DNA of 64,000 nucleotides from a bacterium (GCA_021850985.1 JAJZJX010000001.1:1-64000); one strand, 5' to 3'; numbered from the stretch's first letter, positions 27,833 through 37,937 are shown. Notes: generated by a model from the letters alone, not told the origin. Numbers and translations are program-made.

Positions 27833-28762
27833 ATGAAAAAAAACAAAGTTCTTGCTTATTCGGAATACATTTTAGTATATTCTTTTTACTCATTTTTAAA
27901 TATACTGTCTCAGGGCTTGTCTTTAAAAATCGGCAGATTTCTCGGACTCCTATTTTATAAAATCGACAAAAAGCATAGAAAACATACCTTAAATAACCTA
28001 AAAATAGCATTTCCGTTTAAAACAGAAAAAGAACGGGACGATATAGCAATAAAATTTTATAAAAATCTCGGCATGGTGTTCGTCGAAATTTTCAGGCTAA
28101 ATAAATATAATGAAAGCAATATCGACGATTTCGTCGAATCCGATTTTGAAAATATTAAAAATATATACGGCGGTCAGGGAGTGCTTTTGCTTACCGCTCA
28201 CTTCGGAAACTGGGAACTTCTTGCAAAAACCTTTGGGCTGAAAGGCTATAAAGGCAACGTACTTGCAAGACCGCTCGATAATCCTTATATAGAAAAAATT
28301 TTATACAATTTAAGAACCGCTTCAGGAAACAAAGTTATATACAATAGGGAAAATGCCGTAAAAAATATAATTTCGGCGTTAAACGCCAACGAAATCGTCG
28401 GATTTCTGCCGGACGAAAATGCCTCCAAGCGCATAGGCGTTTTCGCCGATTTCTTCGGCGTTAAAGCCTGCACTATGCCGGGTATGGCAAATATCGCCGC
28501 AAAAACTAAACTTCCCGTCGTTCCCGCTTTTATCGTTAGAATTAATAACAATAACGTAAAGGATAAAAAATACGGAAATTACTCAAAACACCGCCTTATA
28601 ATAGAACCCCCCTTAGACATTAAATATACCGGCGACAGAAAGACGGATACCATGAATATTCTTAAGCTGTTTAATGAAAAAATCGAAGATATAATTAAGC
28701 AATATCCAGAACAGTGGTTCTGGATACACAACAGATGGAAAACAAGGCCGGAAGAGGAATAA
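27833..28762 (+). CDS. LpxL/HtrB-type lipid A lauroyl acyltransferase family
   Basis: A 309-residue acyltransferase with the catalytic HFGNWELL (about 123-130) and later VGFLPDENA and PVVPAFIVR segments, ending IKQYPEQWFWIHNRWKTRP, the typical LpxL/M signature. It adds a secondary acyl chain to Kdo2-lipid IVA. One N-terminal hydrophobic segment should anchor it to the inner membrane. It is 62 bp downstream of lpxK. Which chain it adds (LpxL or LpxM) cannot be told. Confidence 0.88.
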   Translation: MKKNKVLAYSEYILVYSFYSFLNILSQGLSLKIGRFLGLLFYKIDKKHRKHTLNNLKIAFPFKTEKERDDIAIKFYKNLGMVFVEIFRLNKYNESNIDDFVESDFENIKNIYGGQGVLLLTAHFGNWELLAKTFGLKGYKGNVLARPLDNPYIEKILYNLRTASGNKVIYNRENAVKNIISALNANEIVGFLPDENASKRIGVFADFFGVKACTMPGMANIAAKTKLPVVPAFIVRINNNNVKDKKYGNYSKHRLIIEPPLDIKYTGDRKTDTMNILKLFNEKIEDIIKQYPEQWFWIHNRWKTRPEEE

Positions 28763-28803
28763 AATTTAATGTTTCGACAACTCTACCCTTAGCATAAGTA
28801 AAT

Positions 28804-29322
28804 TCAGGCATTTGTAATGTCCTTTAATTTATTTAATTTATTTAATTTATTTTTTGCAGATTCTATCATCCACTTTTCTCCGAAAATACTAAAATCTTCC
28901 ATTTGAAAAATGGCTTCGTTTCTTAATGCAATATATTTATCGTAATTTTTTATAAATAAAGGTATGCCTAAAACTATAACGTTATAATATAAAAAGGGCT
29001 TTCTGAAATCATGATAAAGCGGCATTACGTTAACTTCTGCGCTCATTATTTTATATAGTTCGTTTGCAATATCGGTCGTTTTAAAAAAAATATCTTCATC
29101 CGAAAATACAGAAAATTTATCGCTATCGAAAACTATTCCAATATCTATATCTGAATCTTTGTTCGGAAAACCGTTTGCCTGAGAACCGAATAAAAATGCG
29201 GCTTCAATGTTAAATTTTACTGCATTTTTTTTAAAAAAATTTTCTAATTGTTTTATAATATTCATGTTGGTTGGTTCTTTATCTTTATTGATTTTTTTGG
29301 TAATTAATTCCATATTTTCCAT
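28804..29322 (-). CDS. MNT-type nucleotidyltransferase domain protein
   Basis: A 172-residue protein with FLFGSQANGFPNKDSDIDIGIVF (in two parts: FLFGSQANG and KDSDIDIGIVF) at about residues 43-66, the minimal nucleotidyltransferase GS...DxD signature. No HEPN gene is next to it, so it is a lone or orphan member. The upstream sequence AAATATGCTATAATTATTTT before the ATG is nearly the same as that of the MNT gene at 1574; the -10 is 6 nt from ATG with no Shine-Dalgarno. A downstream in-frame Met (29265) is an alternative start. Confidence 0.75.
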   Translation of the reverse strand: MENMELITKKINKDKEPTNMNIIKQLENFFKKNAVKFNIEAAFLFGSQANGFPNKDSDIDIGIVFDSDKFSVFSDEDIFFKTTDIANELYKIMSAEVNVMPLYHDFRKPFLYYNVIVLGIPLFIKNYDKYIALRNEAIFQMEDFSIFGEKWMIESAKNKLNKLNKLKDITNA

Positions 29323-29445
29323 AAAATAATTATAGCATATTTAAAAAATTATACGAAAATTTAAACATCTATCGACATATTATTATTACAAATGTGACAT
29401 TTATCATAAAAAATTATAAATTTATTTGATAAAATATTGTTCATT

Positions 29446-29868
29446 ATGAGTCCTATAATAAGATATTTTACGATAGCTTCCCTGCTTTACCTTGTAATAG
29501 GAACAGGTTTAGGCTTAGTTATGGCACTGTATCCGCAATCTATAGGGTACCTGCTTTTAGCCCATGTTCATTTTCTTTTGCTTGGATTTATCGCTATGAT
29601 GATTTATTCGGTCGGCTACCATGTACTGCCAAGATTCAGCGGATTCAAATTATACAGCGAGTTTCTTATAGCGGTTCAATTTTATCTGACTAATATCGGC
29701 TTAATAGGAATGGCTTTAACTTGGATAATTTTAAACAATGCAGTTTCGGGATTTTATCCGGTTTTAATCCTTGGTTCATTTGCTTCTATGGAATTTATAG
29801 GAATTTGCATTTTTGTGTTTAATAATATTATGACCCTGTCGGGTAAAGGCGGAAAATCTACGGCTTAA
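29446..29868 (+). CDS. four-helix membrane protein related to haem-copper oxidase subunit I / NnrS
   Basis: A 140-residue protein with four predicted membrane helices and the pattern AHVHFLLLGFIAMMIYSVGY followed by HVLPRF, which resembles helix pairs of cbb3-type cytochrome oxidase subunit I and NnrS-like haem-binding proteins. His residues at about 47, 49 and 66 are candidate haem or metal ligands. It is far shorter than CcoN (about 480 residues). The start is taken as ATG 29446 after TAAAAT with no clear Shine-Dalgarno. Its function is not known; no oxidase genes adjoin it. Confidence 0.6.
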   Translation: MSPIIRYFTIASLLYLVIGTGLGLVMALYPQSIGYLLLAHVHFLLLGFIAMMIYSVGYHVLPRFSGFKLYSEFLIAVQFYLTNIGLIGMALTWIILNNAVSGFYPVLILGSFASMEFIGICIFVFNNIMTLSGKGGKSTA

Positions 29869-29987
29869 AAGTTAAGAATTAATATGGATAAAATAAACTA
29901 TATGATATAAAATAAAGGCATGGATAAAATAATAGACTAAAGCAAGATTAAAAGATAAAAATCTAGAAGAAGGCTATTCAAGAATTC

Positions 29988-30250
29988 ATGGAAAGAGTAG
30001 AAAAACCTTTGCATGAAGACGAAATCAACCTTGACAATAAATACGGCATCGACATTTCTTTATCTCCGTTTATATTAAGTTTAAATGAAGCCGTTTATTT
30101 TTATCCTATATACTTAGATATGATAGATTATTCTATAAATATATTGGGATATTTCTGCAAAAAAAATGATAGGAGAAAAAATATATGGATAAGCTTGCGG
30201 TTGAAGACGCAAGATTTGTTTTTGAAACGGTAAAAAAAGCTTTTTTATAA
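29988..30250 (+). pseudogene. MNT C-terminal / HEPN N-terminal remnant
   Basis: The frame from 29988 reads FMERVEKPLHEDEINLD-like then YGIDISLSPFILSLNEA and FYPIYLDMIDYSI, the C-terminal part of a nucleotidyltransferase of the MNT type, then goes out of register. At 30185 an ATG with AGGAG 8 nt before it opens MDKLAVEDARFVFETVKKAF, which looks like the first 20 residues of a HEPN protein, and stops at 30250. Neither half is complete, so this is the relic of an MNT-HEPN pair. Confidence 0.45.
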
Positions 30251-30277
30251 GGAGAATTTTAAACATAAATAAATACA

Positions 30278-30838
30278 ATGAATAATAACAAATGCGTTTT
30301 TTTGGACAGAGACGGCGTATTGATTAAGGATATCGGATATTTAAAAAATCCTGAAGATATTATTATACTGCCAGGCTCTTTAGAAGCTCTCAAAGATTTA
30401 AAATCTGCCGGATATCTGCTTATAATAGTGACTAATCAGGCCGGCGTGGCAAAGGGATTTTTTAGCATGGACGATTTGGCGGCGGTTCATGAAAAACTGC
30501 TTAAAATATACGAAAATAACGGAATTAAAATAGACGATTTATATTTCTGCCCTCATCATGATAGAGGAACGGTGGAGCCATATAACATAAAATGCTCCTG
30601 CAGAAAGCCTTCTGCGGGAATGGTGCTTAAGGGGGCAGAAAAATTTGATATAGATATTGCCAAGTCGTTCATGGTGGGTGATAAAGACAGCGATATAATG
30701 CTTGCAAAAAATTCAGGTTTAAAATCGTTCTATATAAAAAACGATATGTATGAACACGACGAAAGTATTATTCCCGACTTTTACGTTAGCGATTTAAAAG
30801 AAGCCGCAAAAATTATTCTGCATAATCAAAATAAATAA
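30278..30838 (+). CDS. gmhB: HAD-family D-glycero-D-manno-heptose 1,7-bisphosphate phosphatase
   Basis: A 186-residue HAD phosphatase of the histidinol/heptose bisphosphatase group: FLDRDGVLIKD (about 7-17), the zinc loop C-x-H-x-H CPHHDRG with CSCRKP (about 91-113), and VGDKDSDI (about 139-146). GmhB removes the 1-phosphate in ADP-heptose synthesis for the LPS inner core, which suits the nearby lipid A genes. A Shine-Dalgarno AAGGAG lies about 20 nt upstream, so initiation here is not strong. Confidence 0.88.
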   Translation: MNNNKCVFLDRDGVLIKDIGYLKNPEDIIILPGSLEALKDLKSAGYLLIIVTNQAGVAKGFFSMDDLAAVHEKLLKIYENNGIKIDDLYFCPHHDRGTVEPYNIKCSCRKPSAGMVLKGAEKFDIDIAKSFMVGDKDSDIMLAKNSGLKSFYIKNDMYEHDESIIPDFYVSDLKEAAKIILHNQNK

Positions 30839-30892
30839 TTACGGTTTAAACCGCAATTTCACAACCCGCAAAATATGTGATATTATAAATAT

Positions 30893-33553
30893 ATGGAATC
30901 TGCAAACGCTCCGCGTAAAAACTATAAGTTTAAAATAGGCAAAATGGACTGCGCCGCCTGCGCCGCAACTATTACTGATACGGTAAAAAGAATAGAAGGC
31001 GTGACGGATGCAAAGCTCAATTTTATTAACGAAACCTTATACGTAGAAACCGAAAGCGCTAAACCCTCTCCTGAAGAAATTATAAAGATGATTGAATTTG
31101 CCGGTTTCGAAGCCGATTTGACGGATTCCGGCGAAACAGTTCCAAACCTTATCGTTAATTCAGATGCAGAATCTGCTACATCATCTGAGGTATCTGCGTC
31201 AGCAAATTTAAATACCGTTGGAAATTCAAAAAACATAAAATTTAAAATCGAAGGGATGCACTGCACAAACTGCGCAAAAGCCATCGAAAAAGACGTCGGG
31301 AAACTAAACGGAGTAAACTCGATAGTAGTAAACTTCGTCGGAGAAAGCGGCTCCGTATTTTACGACCCTTCAAAAACTTCTAAGGACGAGATATTTAAAG
31401 CCGTCATAGAAAGCGGATATACCCCTATAGATGAAATTAATCAAGAAAAAAATGAAACGGCGGACATCGCAAAAAATGTTAAAATACGCCGCAAAATACC
31501 CGACTGGAAAAAAGATCTTTACTGGCTGATATTTACTTTAATAATCGCAATTCCGGTAGTTATACTGACGTATATCGATACATTTGGAATTTACAGAATA
31601 CCTATTTTGTTTATACTGGCAACAATAGTACAGTTCACAGCAGGACTTACTTTTTATAAGGGCGCTTATTATTCTTTAAAAAGTTTTTCGTCTAATATGG
31701 ACGTTCTGGTTTCTCTCGGCATTTCGGCGGCTTATTTTTATTCCGTCGCTTCAGTTTTTTTATTCAAGGGCGAACTTTACTTCGATACTTCCGTTTTGCT
31801 TATTCTTTTTATTAGAACCGGAAAACTTTTAGAGAAAATATCGAAACAGAGGGCGGCTTCGTCTCTTAAGGCGCTATTTAAACTTCAGGCAAATAAAGCA
31901 AACTTGGTCAAACCCGACGGGACGGTTAAAGAAATTGATACTTCCGAAGTAAAACCCGGCGATATTCTGCTGGTTAAAAAAGGCGATAAAATTCCGGTTG
32001 ACGGCGTAATAACTTACGGGCAGACTCAAATAGACGAATCTATGCTTACCGGAGAACCCGTTCCGGTAGAAAAAGGCGAAGGAAGCGAGGTAAGCGGAGC
32101 TACCATAAATAAAGGGCAGGCGGTTAAAATTAAAGCGTTAAGGGTCGGAAAAGACACCGTACTTTCACAAATTGTCAGATTGGTAGAAGATGCTCAGGCC
32201 GATAAAGCCCCTATTCAGCGTATAGCCGACGAAGTAACTAATTATTTCGTTCCTACGGTGGTTATAATATCTTTAATAACGTTTATTGTATGGAAGTTTG
32301 TCTTTCATTACGATTTTTTATTTGCCCTATCCGCTTCCATTGCGGTTTTAGTAATAGCCTGTCCGTGCGCCATGGGACTTGCAACCCCTATGGCTCTTAT
32401 GGTCGGAAGTTCGATAGGCTTAGAAAAAGGGATACTTATAAAAAAGTCGTCAAGTTTAGAAGAGATTGCAAGAATAAATGCGGTAGTTTTCGATAAAACC
32501 GGAACTATTACTTATGGAAAACCGGAGGTCGTTGATATAATTTCTCTTAACGGTATGCCTGAAAGCGAAATACTTAAAATTGCAGCATATGCAGAAAGTT
32601 TTTCTTCGCATCCTATAGCCGCCGCAATAGTAGATAAATTTAATTCCAGCTTCGCTCCTCACAATGACGAACCGAAAAATATTCAAGACAAACCTTTATC
32701 CGGTAAATACGACACAGAGGAAAAAAATGCCGTTGAAATGTCTATGCAAGACAAATTTGCGCCGGAAAATTTTGAAGAAATAGGCGGATTCGGAATAAAA
32801 TTAATTTATGAAGGCAAAAAGATAATTATAGGCAAAAAAGAGATATTCAACGAATCCGAAACCGTAAATTTCGATACGGCCAAATTTAATGAATTTGTGG
32901 AAAAATTTGCAAAAGAAGGAAAAACAGTTATCGGAATATCCGTAGGTTCAGATATTGCAGGCATTATTTCTTTATCCGATAAAGTCAAAGAAACGGCAAA
33001 ACAAGCCGTGTCAAAATTAAAGTCTCTGGGTATTTCCGTTTATCTTTTAACCGGCGACAATATAAACTCGGCGGCAAACGCCGCCGCTCAAGCAGGAATA
33101 GACGAAAAAAACATTATCGCAAACGTTTTGCCGCACGAAAAACTTAACGAAATAAAAAAGTTAAAAAACCTCGGCTTAAAAGTCGCAATGGTAGGCGACG
33201 GTATAAACGACGCTCCGGCTCTTGCCGCGGCGGACGTCGGAATTGCTATAGGAAGCGGAACGGATGTTGCAAGGGAAACAGGGGACGTTATTTTAGTAAG
33301 AAACGATGTAAACGACGTCTATAAAAGCGTATCCCTCGGCAGAAAAACTTTATTTAAGGTTAAGCAGAATCTTTTCTGGGCTTTTTTCTTTAACGGTCTG
33401 GGAATACCTTTAGCCGCAGGCGTTTTTTACGGATTTACCGGCTTTTTAATACCTCCGGCTTTTGCAGGAGCGGCTATGGCGGTTTCCAGCATAACGGTTT
33501 CATTAAATTCGATACTTTTAAGGAGATATTCTAAAATAATGGACAAGATGTAA
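30893..33553 (+). CDS. copA: Cu(I)-type P1B ATPase with two HMA domains
   Basis: An 886-residue heavy-metal P-type ATPase. Two N-terminal metal-binding domains carry MDCAACA (about 18-24) and MHCTNCA (about 121-127). The transmembrane metal site is CPC in VIACPCAMGLATP (about 484-496), the phosphorylation site is DKTGTITYGK (about 533), and the hinge is GDGINDAPALAAADVGIAIG (about 767). The CPC plus GDGIND pattern and a C-terminal SSxxVxxNS-type helix fit a copper exporter. The region 590-640 contains an unusual Asp/Asn/Glu-rich insertion. TATTAT lies 6 nt before the ATG and there is no Shine-Dalgarno. Confidence 0.93.
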   Translation: MESANAPRKNYKFKIGKMDCAACAATITDTVKRIEGVTDAKLNFINETLYVETESAKPSPEEIIKMIEFAGFEADLTDSGETVPNLIVNSDAESATSSEVSASANLNTVGNSKNIKFKIEGMHCTNCAKAIEKDVGKLNGVNSIVVNFVGESGSVFYDPSKTSKDEIFKAVIESGYTPIDEINQEKNETADIAKNVKIRRKIPDWKKDLYWLIFTLIIAIPVVILTYIDTFGIYRIPILFILATIVQFTAGLTFYKGAYYSLKSFSSNMDVLVSLGISAAYFYSVASVFLFKGELYFDTSVLLILFIRTGKLLEKISKQRAASSLKALFKLQANKANLVKPDGTVKEIDTSEVKPGDILLVKKGDKIPVDGVITYGQTQIDESMLTGEPVPVEKGEGSEVSGATINKGQAVKIKALRVGKDTVLSQIVRLVEDAQADKAPIQRIADEVTNYFVPTVVIISLITFIVWKFVFHYDFLFALSASIAVLVIACPCAMGLATPMALMVGSSIGLEKGILIKKSSSLEEIARINAVVFDKTGTITYGKPEVVDIISLNGMPESEILKIAAYAESFSSHPIAAAIVDKFNSSFAPHNDEPKNIQDKPLSGKYDTEEKNAVEMSMQDKFAPENFEEIGGFGIKLIYEGKKIIIGKKEIFNESETVNFDTAKFNEFVEKFAKEGKTVIGISVGSDIAGIISLSDKVKETAKQAVSKLKSLGISVYLLTGDNINSAANAAAQAGIDEKNIIANVLPHEKLNEIKKLKNLGLKVAMVGDGINDAPALAAADVGIAIGSGTDVARETGDVILVRNDVNDVYKSVSLGRKTLFKVKQNLFWAFFFNGLGIPLAAGVFYGFTGFLIPPAFAGAAMAVSSITVSLNSILLRRYSKIMDKM

Positions 33554-33661
33554 AATAATGCAATTAATATTAATACGGTTAATATAAAAATTGTCTTTAG
33601 AATGATTAAACTTTAATACGGTAATATAAAATTTTTTTGGTCAGGGCATATAAAATATAAT

Positions 33662-33751
33662 AAAAAGGTGTCAGATTTTATTTTTTGCGTATGAGACAAT
33701 TCAAAATTGTATAAAATTTTCTTGCAAAAAAATTAATCTAACACCTTCTCC
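33662..33751. repeat. inverted repeat of the AGGTGTCAGATT family
   Basis: The left arm is AAAAAGGTGTCAGATTTTAT and the right arm ATTAATCTAACACCTTCTCC, with about 50 bp between. It is a slightly degenerate copy of the element at 8896-8983 and lies 36 bp upstream of phosphoketolase, inside its presumed 5' region. Confidence 0.6.
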
Positions 33752-33787
33752 GAATGTCAACTTAAATCTTAAATAAAGAGGTGAAAG

Positions 33788-36184
33788 ATGAAAGAAAAAA
33801 CGCCGCATTCTAATTATCAAAATTATCTTACCGAAGACGAACTAGAAATTTTAAATTTATATTTTAATGCCGCAAACTATCTTTCTATAGGGCAAATCTA
33901 CCTAATGGATAATCCGCTCCTAAAAGAACCTCTGAAACTCGAACATATAAAACCGAGACTGCTTGGACACTGGGGAACATCTCCGGGACTTAATTTCATT
34001 TACGCACATATAAACAGAATTATTAAAAAATTTGATTTAAACGCTTTATTTATAACGGGACCAGGACACGGCGGCCCCGCTATTATCGCCAATACTTATA
34101 TCGAAGGAACTTACAGCGAATATTATCCTAATATTCCTCAAAACTATGACGGGGTCAAGGCTCTTTTCAGGCAATTTTCAGCTCCGGGCGGCGTGCCGAG
34201 CCATGTTTCGCCTATGACGCCCGGCTCTATACACGAAGGCGGCGAGCTTGGTTACGCTCTTAGCCATGCTTACGGAGCGGCGCTCGACAATCCGGATTTA
34301 ACCGTATTTTGCACAGTAGGGGACGGCGAAGCGGAAACCGGACCTATGGCTGCATCCTGGCATATTAATAAATTTTTAAACCCTAAAACCGACGGCATAG
34401 TAGTTCCTATTCTTCATTTAAACGGATACAAAATTAATAATCCTACTATTCTCGCGAGAATCAGCGAAGAAGAGCTGGCAGCGCTGTTTAAAGGGTACGG
34501 TTATAAATCTTACATACTTGAAGACGAGTCGGTAAATTCGGCGCATAATAAAATGGCCGTAATAATGGATAAAATTTCTAAGGAAATAAAAAAAATAAAA
34601 AAAGAATACGAAGGTAAAACCGAAACGTTCGCAGAATCCAGGCCTCTTTATCCTATGCTGATATTAAGAACTCCTAAAGGATGGACGTGTCCTAAAGAAA
34701 TTGACGGACTTAAATTAGAGGGTTTTTGGCGCGCTCATCAGGTGCCCATTACGGATTTTGAAGAAAAACCGGAACATATAAAGATATTGGAAAACTGGAT
34801 GAAATCGTATAAGCCCGAAATATTATTCGACGAAAACGGTTCGTTAATAGATAAAATCAAAGAATTTTCGCCTAAAAAAGATAAAAGAATGGGTGCAAAC
34901 CCCTGCGGAAACGGCGGACTTTTGACGAAAGACCTCATTCTTCCGGATTTTAAAGATTATGCCGAAAAAGTCGAAAAACCGGCAAACGTTAACGGAAAAG
35001 CTACTACTACCTTAGGATATTACCTGCGCGATATAGTCAAAAAAAATATGGATAACTTCAGGATATTCAGTCCCGACGAACATAACTCCAACAGGCTTAA
35101 CGCTGTTTTCGATACGACGGACAGACAATGGTGGGGCGATATTTTTAATTTCGACGACCATCTGGCGCACAGCGGAAGGGTGATAGAAATTTTAAGCGAA
35201 CATACGTGCGAAGGACTCCTCGAAGGATATCTGCTGACCGGAAGACACGGATTTTTTTCATGCTACGAGGCATTTATACACATAATAGATTCAATGTTTA
35301 ACCAGCATGCAAAATGGCTCAAAGAAGCCGACGAAGTGGAATGGAGAAGACCTATACCTTCCTTAAACTATCTTCTTACTTCGCATGTCTGGCGTCAGGA
35401 TCATAACGGTTTTTCGCATCAGGATCCCGGCTTTATAGACCACGTGATTACAAAAAAACCAAAATATATAAGGGTTTATCTGCCGTCCGACACAAATACG
35501 CTTTTAGTAACGGCGGACGAGTGTTTCAGGAGCAAAAACAGAGTAAACGTAATCATCGCCGGAAAACAGGAAGAGCTTCAGTGGTACGATATGGATTCGG
35601 CAATTAAAATATGCAATAAAGGTTTAGGCATTATGGAATTTGCCAGTAACGACAAAGGCGAAGAGCCCGATATCGTCATGGCTTGCGCAGGCGACGTTCC
35701 GACTCTGGAGACTCTTGCCGCCGTTTCTATTTTAAACGATCTCGTTCCGGAGCTTAAAATAAGGGTTATAAACGTCATAGATCTTATGACTTTAACGCCT
35801 AAAGAAGAACATCCGGACGGGTTATCCGATAAAGAATTCGATACGCTGTTTACCGAAAACAAGCATATTGTTTTTGCATTTCACGGCTATCCTTGGCTGA
35901 TACACAGGCTGTGCTACAGGCGCAAAAACCACCCGAATCTCCATGTTAGGGGGTACAAAGAAGAAGGAACTACGACTACTCCTTTCGATATGGCCGTAAG
36001 AAACGAGTTAGACAGGTTTCATCTGGTTATGGACGCTGCCGACAGAGTAGAATCGCTTAAATATAAGTCGGCTTATATTAAGCAAGAAATGGAAAGCAGG
36101 TTAATCGAACATAAACAGTATATACTTAAATACGACGACGACATGCCGGAAATTAAAAACTGGAAGGGCAGCTGGAATTTTTAA
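33788..36184 (+). CDS. xfp: phosphoketolase (xylulose 5-phosphate/fructose 6-phosphate)
   Basis: A 798-residue TPP-dependent phosphoketolase producing acetyl phosphate from xylulose 5-phosphate or fructose 6-phosphate. Features include [15 protein letters not shown] (about 58-72), GPGHGGPA (about 94-101), [16 protein letters not shown] (about 151-166), the [12 protein letters not shown] motif (about 179-187) and [14 protein letters not shown] (about 490). GAGGTGAAAG precedes the ATG. It is flanked by repeats upstream and a palindrome downstream; no acetate kinase or transaldolase gene is adjacent. Confidence 0.95.
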   Translation: MKEKTPHSNYQNYLTEDELEILNLYFNAANYLSIGQIYLMDNPLLKEPLKLEHIKPRLLGHWGTSPGLNFIYAHINRIIKKFDLNALFITGPGHGGPAIIANTYIEGTYSEYYPNIPQNYDGVKALFRQFSAPGGVPSHVSPMTPGSIHEGGELGYALSHAYGAALDNPDLTVFCTVGDGEAETGPMAASWHINKFLNPKTDGIVVPILHLNGYKINNPTILARISEEELAALFKGYGYKSYILEDESVNSAHNKMAVIMDKISKEIKKIKKEYEGKTETFAESRPLYPMLILRTPKGWTCPKEIDGLKLEGFWRAHQVPITDFEEKPEHIKILENWMKSYKPEILFDENGSLIDKIKEFSPKKDKRMGANPCGNGGLLTKDLILPDFKDYAEKVEKPANVNGKATTTLGYYLRDIVKKNMDNFRIFSPDEHNSNRLNAVFDTTDRQWWGDIFNFDDHLAHSGRVIEILSEHTCEGLLEGYLLTGRHGFFSCYEAFIHIIDSMFNQHAKWLKEADEVEWRRPIPSLNYLLTSHVWRQDHNGFSHQDPGFIDHVITKKPKYIRVYLPSDTNTLLVTADECFRSKNRVNVIIAGKQEELQWYDMDSAIKICNKGLGIMEFASNDKGEEPDIVMACAGDVPTLETLAAVSILNDLVPELKIRVINVIDLMTLTPKEEHPDGLSDKEFDTLFTENKHIVFAFHGYPWLIHRLCYRRKNHPNLHVRGYKEEGTTTTPFDMAVRNELDRFHLVMDAADRVESLKYKSAYIKQEMESRLIEHKQYILKYDDDMPEIKNWKGSWNF

Positions 36185-36189
36185 AACAT

Positions 36190-36214
36190 GGGGACAGAAT
36201 TCAATTCTGTCCCC
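36190..36214. terminator. perfect 12-bp-arm palindrome between convergent genes
   Basis: GGGGACAGAATTC continues to AATTCTGTCCCC, a near-perfect palindrome located between the stop of phosphoketolase (36184) and the stop of rsmD (36216). It could act as a bidirectional terminator, but lacks a T-run, so it may equally be a member of the scattered GGGGACAGAATT repeat family (see 15158-15181). Confidence 0.45.
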
Positions 36215-36215
36215 G

Positions 36216-36812
36216 TCACAACTGTTCCGCACGGTAAAACGACAAAAAAGATTTGCCGTGCGTTTTTTTATTTATAAGCTTATAAGGCGGATATTCAGAA
36301 GATAATATTTCGCGTTTATCATGCTGGACTATTATGTTTATTTTATCTTCCCTGCCGTATGTTTCGCCGCCTTCGGTCTTTTTATTAGGATAATATTCTG
36401 TAATTATTTTATTAATCGCAGTTTCGCAAAAACCTTTATCGTAAGGCGGGTCGACGAATATATAATCCGGCTTATACTCGTCTAATATCCCTTTTTCCAA
36501 AGCCTTAAGCGCGTCTTTTTTTATAATTTTTACTTTTTCCTCAACGCCGAACTGCTTTGAAAGCTTGATAATTAACGATATCAATTCAGGAGCCGTCTCG
36601 ACGAAAATGCAGAAAGCGGCACCCCTTGAAAGAGCCTCAAAACCTACGTTGCCGGTTCCGGCGTATAAATCGCAAAAAACGGCGCCGCTTATATCGTCTC
36701 CTACCACGTTAAATAAAACGCCTTTTAAGAAATCCGACGACGGAGAAACATTTTTGACATTAAATACGTTAGGTATTATTCTTCCTTTTAATGAACCGGC
36801 TATAATCCGCAT
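36216..36812 (-). CDS. rsmD: 16S rRNA (guanine966-N2)-methyltransferase RsmD
   Basis: A 198-residue SAM-dependent methyltransferase: MRIIAGSLKGR (N-terminal RsmD signature), DLYAGTGNVGFEALSRGA (about 47-64) for SAM binding and VDPPYDKGF (about 125-133) as the catalytic DPPY motif. It modifies a guanine in the 30S subunit. It is 22 bp downstream of the Crp/Fnr regulator, so they may share a message. Confidence 0.93.
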   Translation of the reverse strand: MRIIAGSLKGRIIPNVFNVKNVSPSSDFLKGVLFNVVGDDISGAVFCDLYAGTGNVGFEALSRGAAFCIFVETAPELISLIIKLSKQFGVEEKVKIIKKDALKALEKGILDEYKPDYIFVDPPYDKGFCETAINKIITEYYPNKKTEGGETYGREDKINIIVQHDKREILSSEYPPYKLINKKTHGKSFLSFYRAEQL

Positions 36813-36834
36813 AGGCAGGTAAACTTTATCTCTA

Positions 36835-37467
36835 TTATTCGCTTAAATCTTCCAGCTTTTTTCTGTCGAGTATTATAATATCTCTTTTATCAATTTTTAT
36901 AATATTTTTTTCCGCAAACTCTTTCAGCGCCCGCGAAACAACCTCTCTTGCCGTTCCGGCAATATCCGCTATTATTTTCTGGCTGAGCTTTTCACCGTCG
37001 AATAAAAGCAGAATTTTGGCGATTCTTTCCTGCGTATGCTTTAGAGAAAGATCTTCTATTGCATTAGTAAGATGCCTTAATTTCTCCGACATGCTTTTTA
37101 TAATATTGATAGATACTTCAGGGTATTTGTAAATAAGCTCTATCATATTTTCGCGGGATAATAAATATAGTTTTACGTCGGTAACGGCATCGGCGGAAGC
37201 GGGATTTACGTCTTTCACGAAAACAGTTATATCGTTAAATGATTCGCCGGGATAAATCAATTTTAAAATCTGCTCTTTGCCGTCTTTAGAAGATTTGTAA
37301 ACCTTTACGGTTCCTTCGGCTGCAAAATATATTCCTTTCGATTTGTCTCCTTCCAGAAAAATATTTTCTCCAGCCGAATAATTTTCCGCTTTAAACAAAA
37401 CTTTGATATCGCTAAGAATATCGTCGTTCAAAGATTTGAAATATTCCGGAATTTTAAAGTTTTCCAT
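36835..37467 (-). CDS. Crp/Fnr-family transcriptional regulator
   Basis: A 210-residue regulator with a cyclic-nucleotide-binding-type N-terminal domain (FLEGDKSKGIYFAAEGTVKV, about 38-57, and IYPGESFND) and a C-terminal winged helix with IAGTAREVVSRALKEF (about 170-185). There are no Cys clusters near the N-terminus, so it is not a typical [4Fe-4S] Fnr. Effector and targets are unknown; it precedes rsmD and faces the fmdB gene across a 167-bp divergent region. Confidence 0.88.
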   Translation of the reverse strand: MENFKIPEYFKSLNDDILSDIKVLFKAENYSAGENIFLEGDKSKGIYFAAEGTVKVYKSSKDGKEQILKLIYPGESFNDITVFVKDVNPASADAVTDVKLYLLSRENMIELIYKYPEVSINIIKSMSEKLRHLTNAIEDLSLKHTQERIAKILLLFDGEKLSQKIIADIAGTAREVVSRALKEFAEKNIIKIDKRDIIILDRKKLEDLSE

Positions 37468-37634
37468 AACCTGTGATTTTTTTTATAAACTTTGGAACTG
37501 TGTAAATATTTTATATATTTTATCCATTTAATTTAATATATTGAATATTATATTATAAACTTTGCCGATATGTAAATAATATTAAATTTATGCTATAATT
37601 AATATAGTTATATATTTAAAAGGAGGTAAATTAA

Positions 37635-37919
37635 ATGCCTATTAGAGAATACAAATGCAAAGACTGCGGAAATTATATCGAGGTAATTCAGGGTATGAAC
37701 GAAAAACCGCTTGAAAAATGCGAAAAATGCGGAGGAAAATTAGAAAAACTGATTTCCAACTCAAGTTTCGTATTAAAAGGCTCAGGATGGTATAAAACGG
37801 ACTATGCAAGTTCCGGCAGTTCCGGAAGCTCAAGCAAATCAAAAAAACCGGCGGATGAAAGCAAAGCCGCATCTCCTGCGCCTGCATGCAGCTGTTCCGG
37901 CGGAACCTGCGGACATTAA
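37635..37919 (+). CDS. FmdB-family zinc-ribbon protein
   Basis: A 94-residue protein with MPIREYKCKDCG and CEKCGGKLEKLIS, the two CxxC knuckles of the FmdB/CxxC_CXXC_SSSS regulatory-protein family, followed by FVLKGSGWYKTDY, a Ser/Lys linker and a Cys-rich end (ACSCSGGTCGH). AAAGGAGGTAAATTAA precedes the ATG. The role is not well known in the family; a metal-binding regulator has been suggested. Confidence 0.85.
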   Translation: MPIREYKCKDCGNYIEVIQGMNEKPLEKCEKCGGKLEKLISNSSFVLKGSGWYKTDYASSGSSGSSSKSKKPADESKAASPAPACSCSGGTCGH

Positions 37920-37937
37920 AATTGAAATTAAGATATT

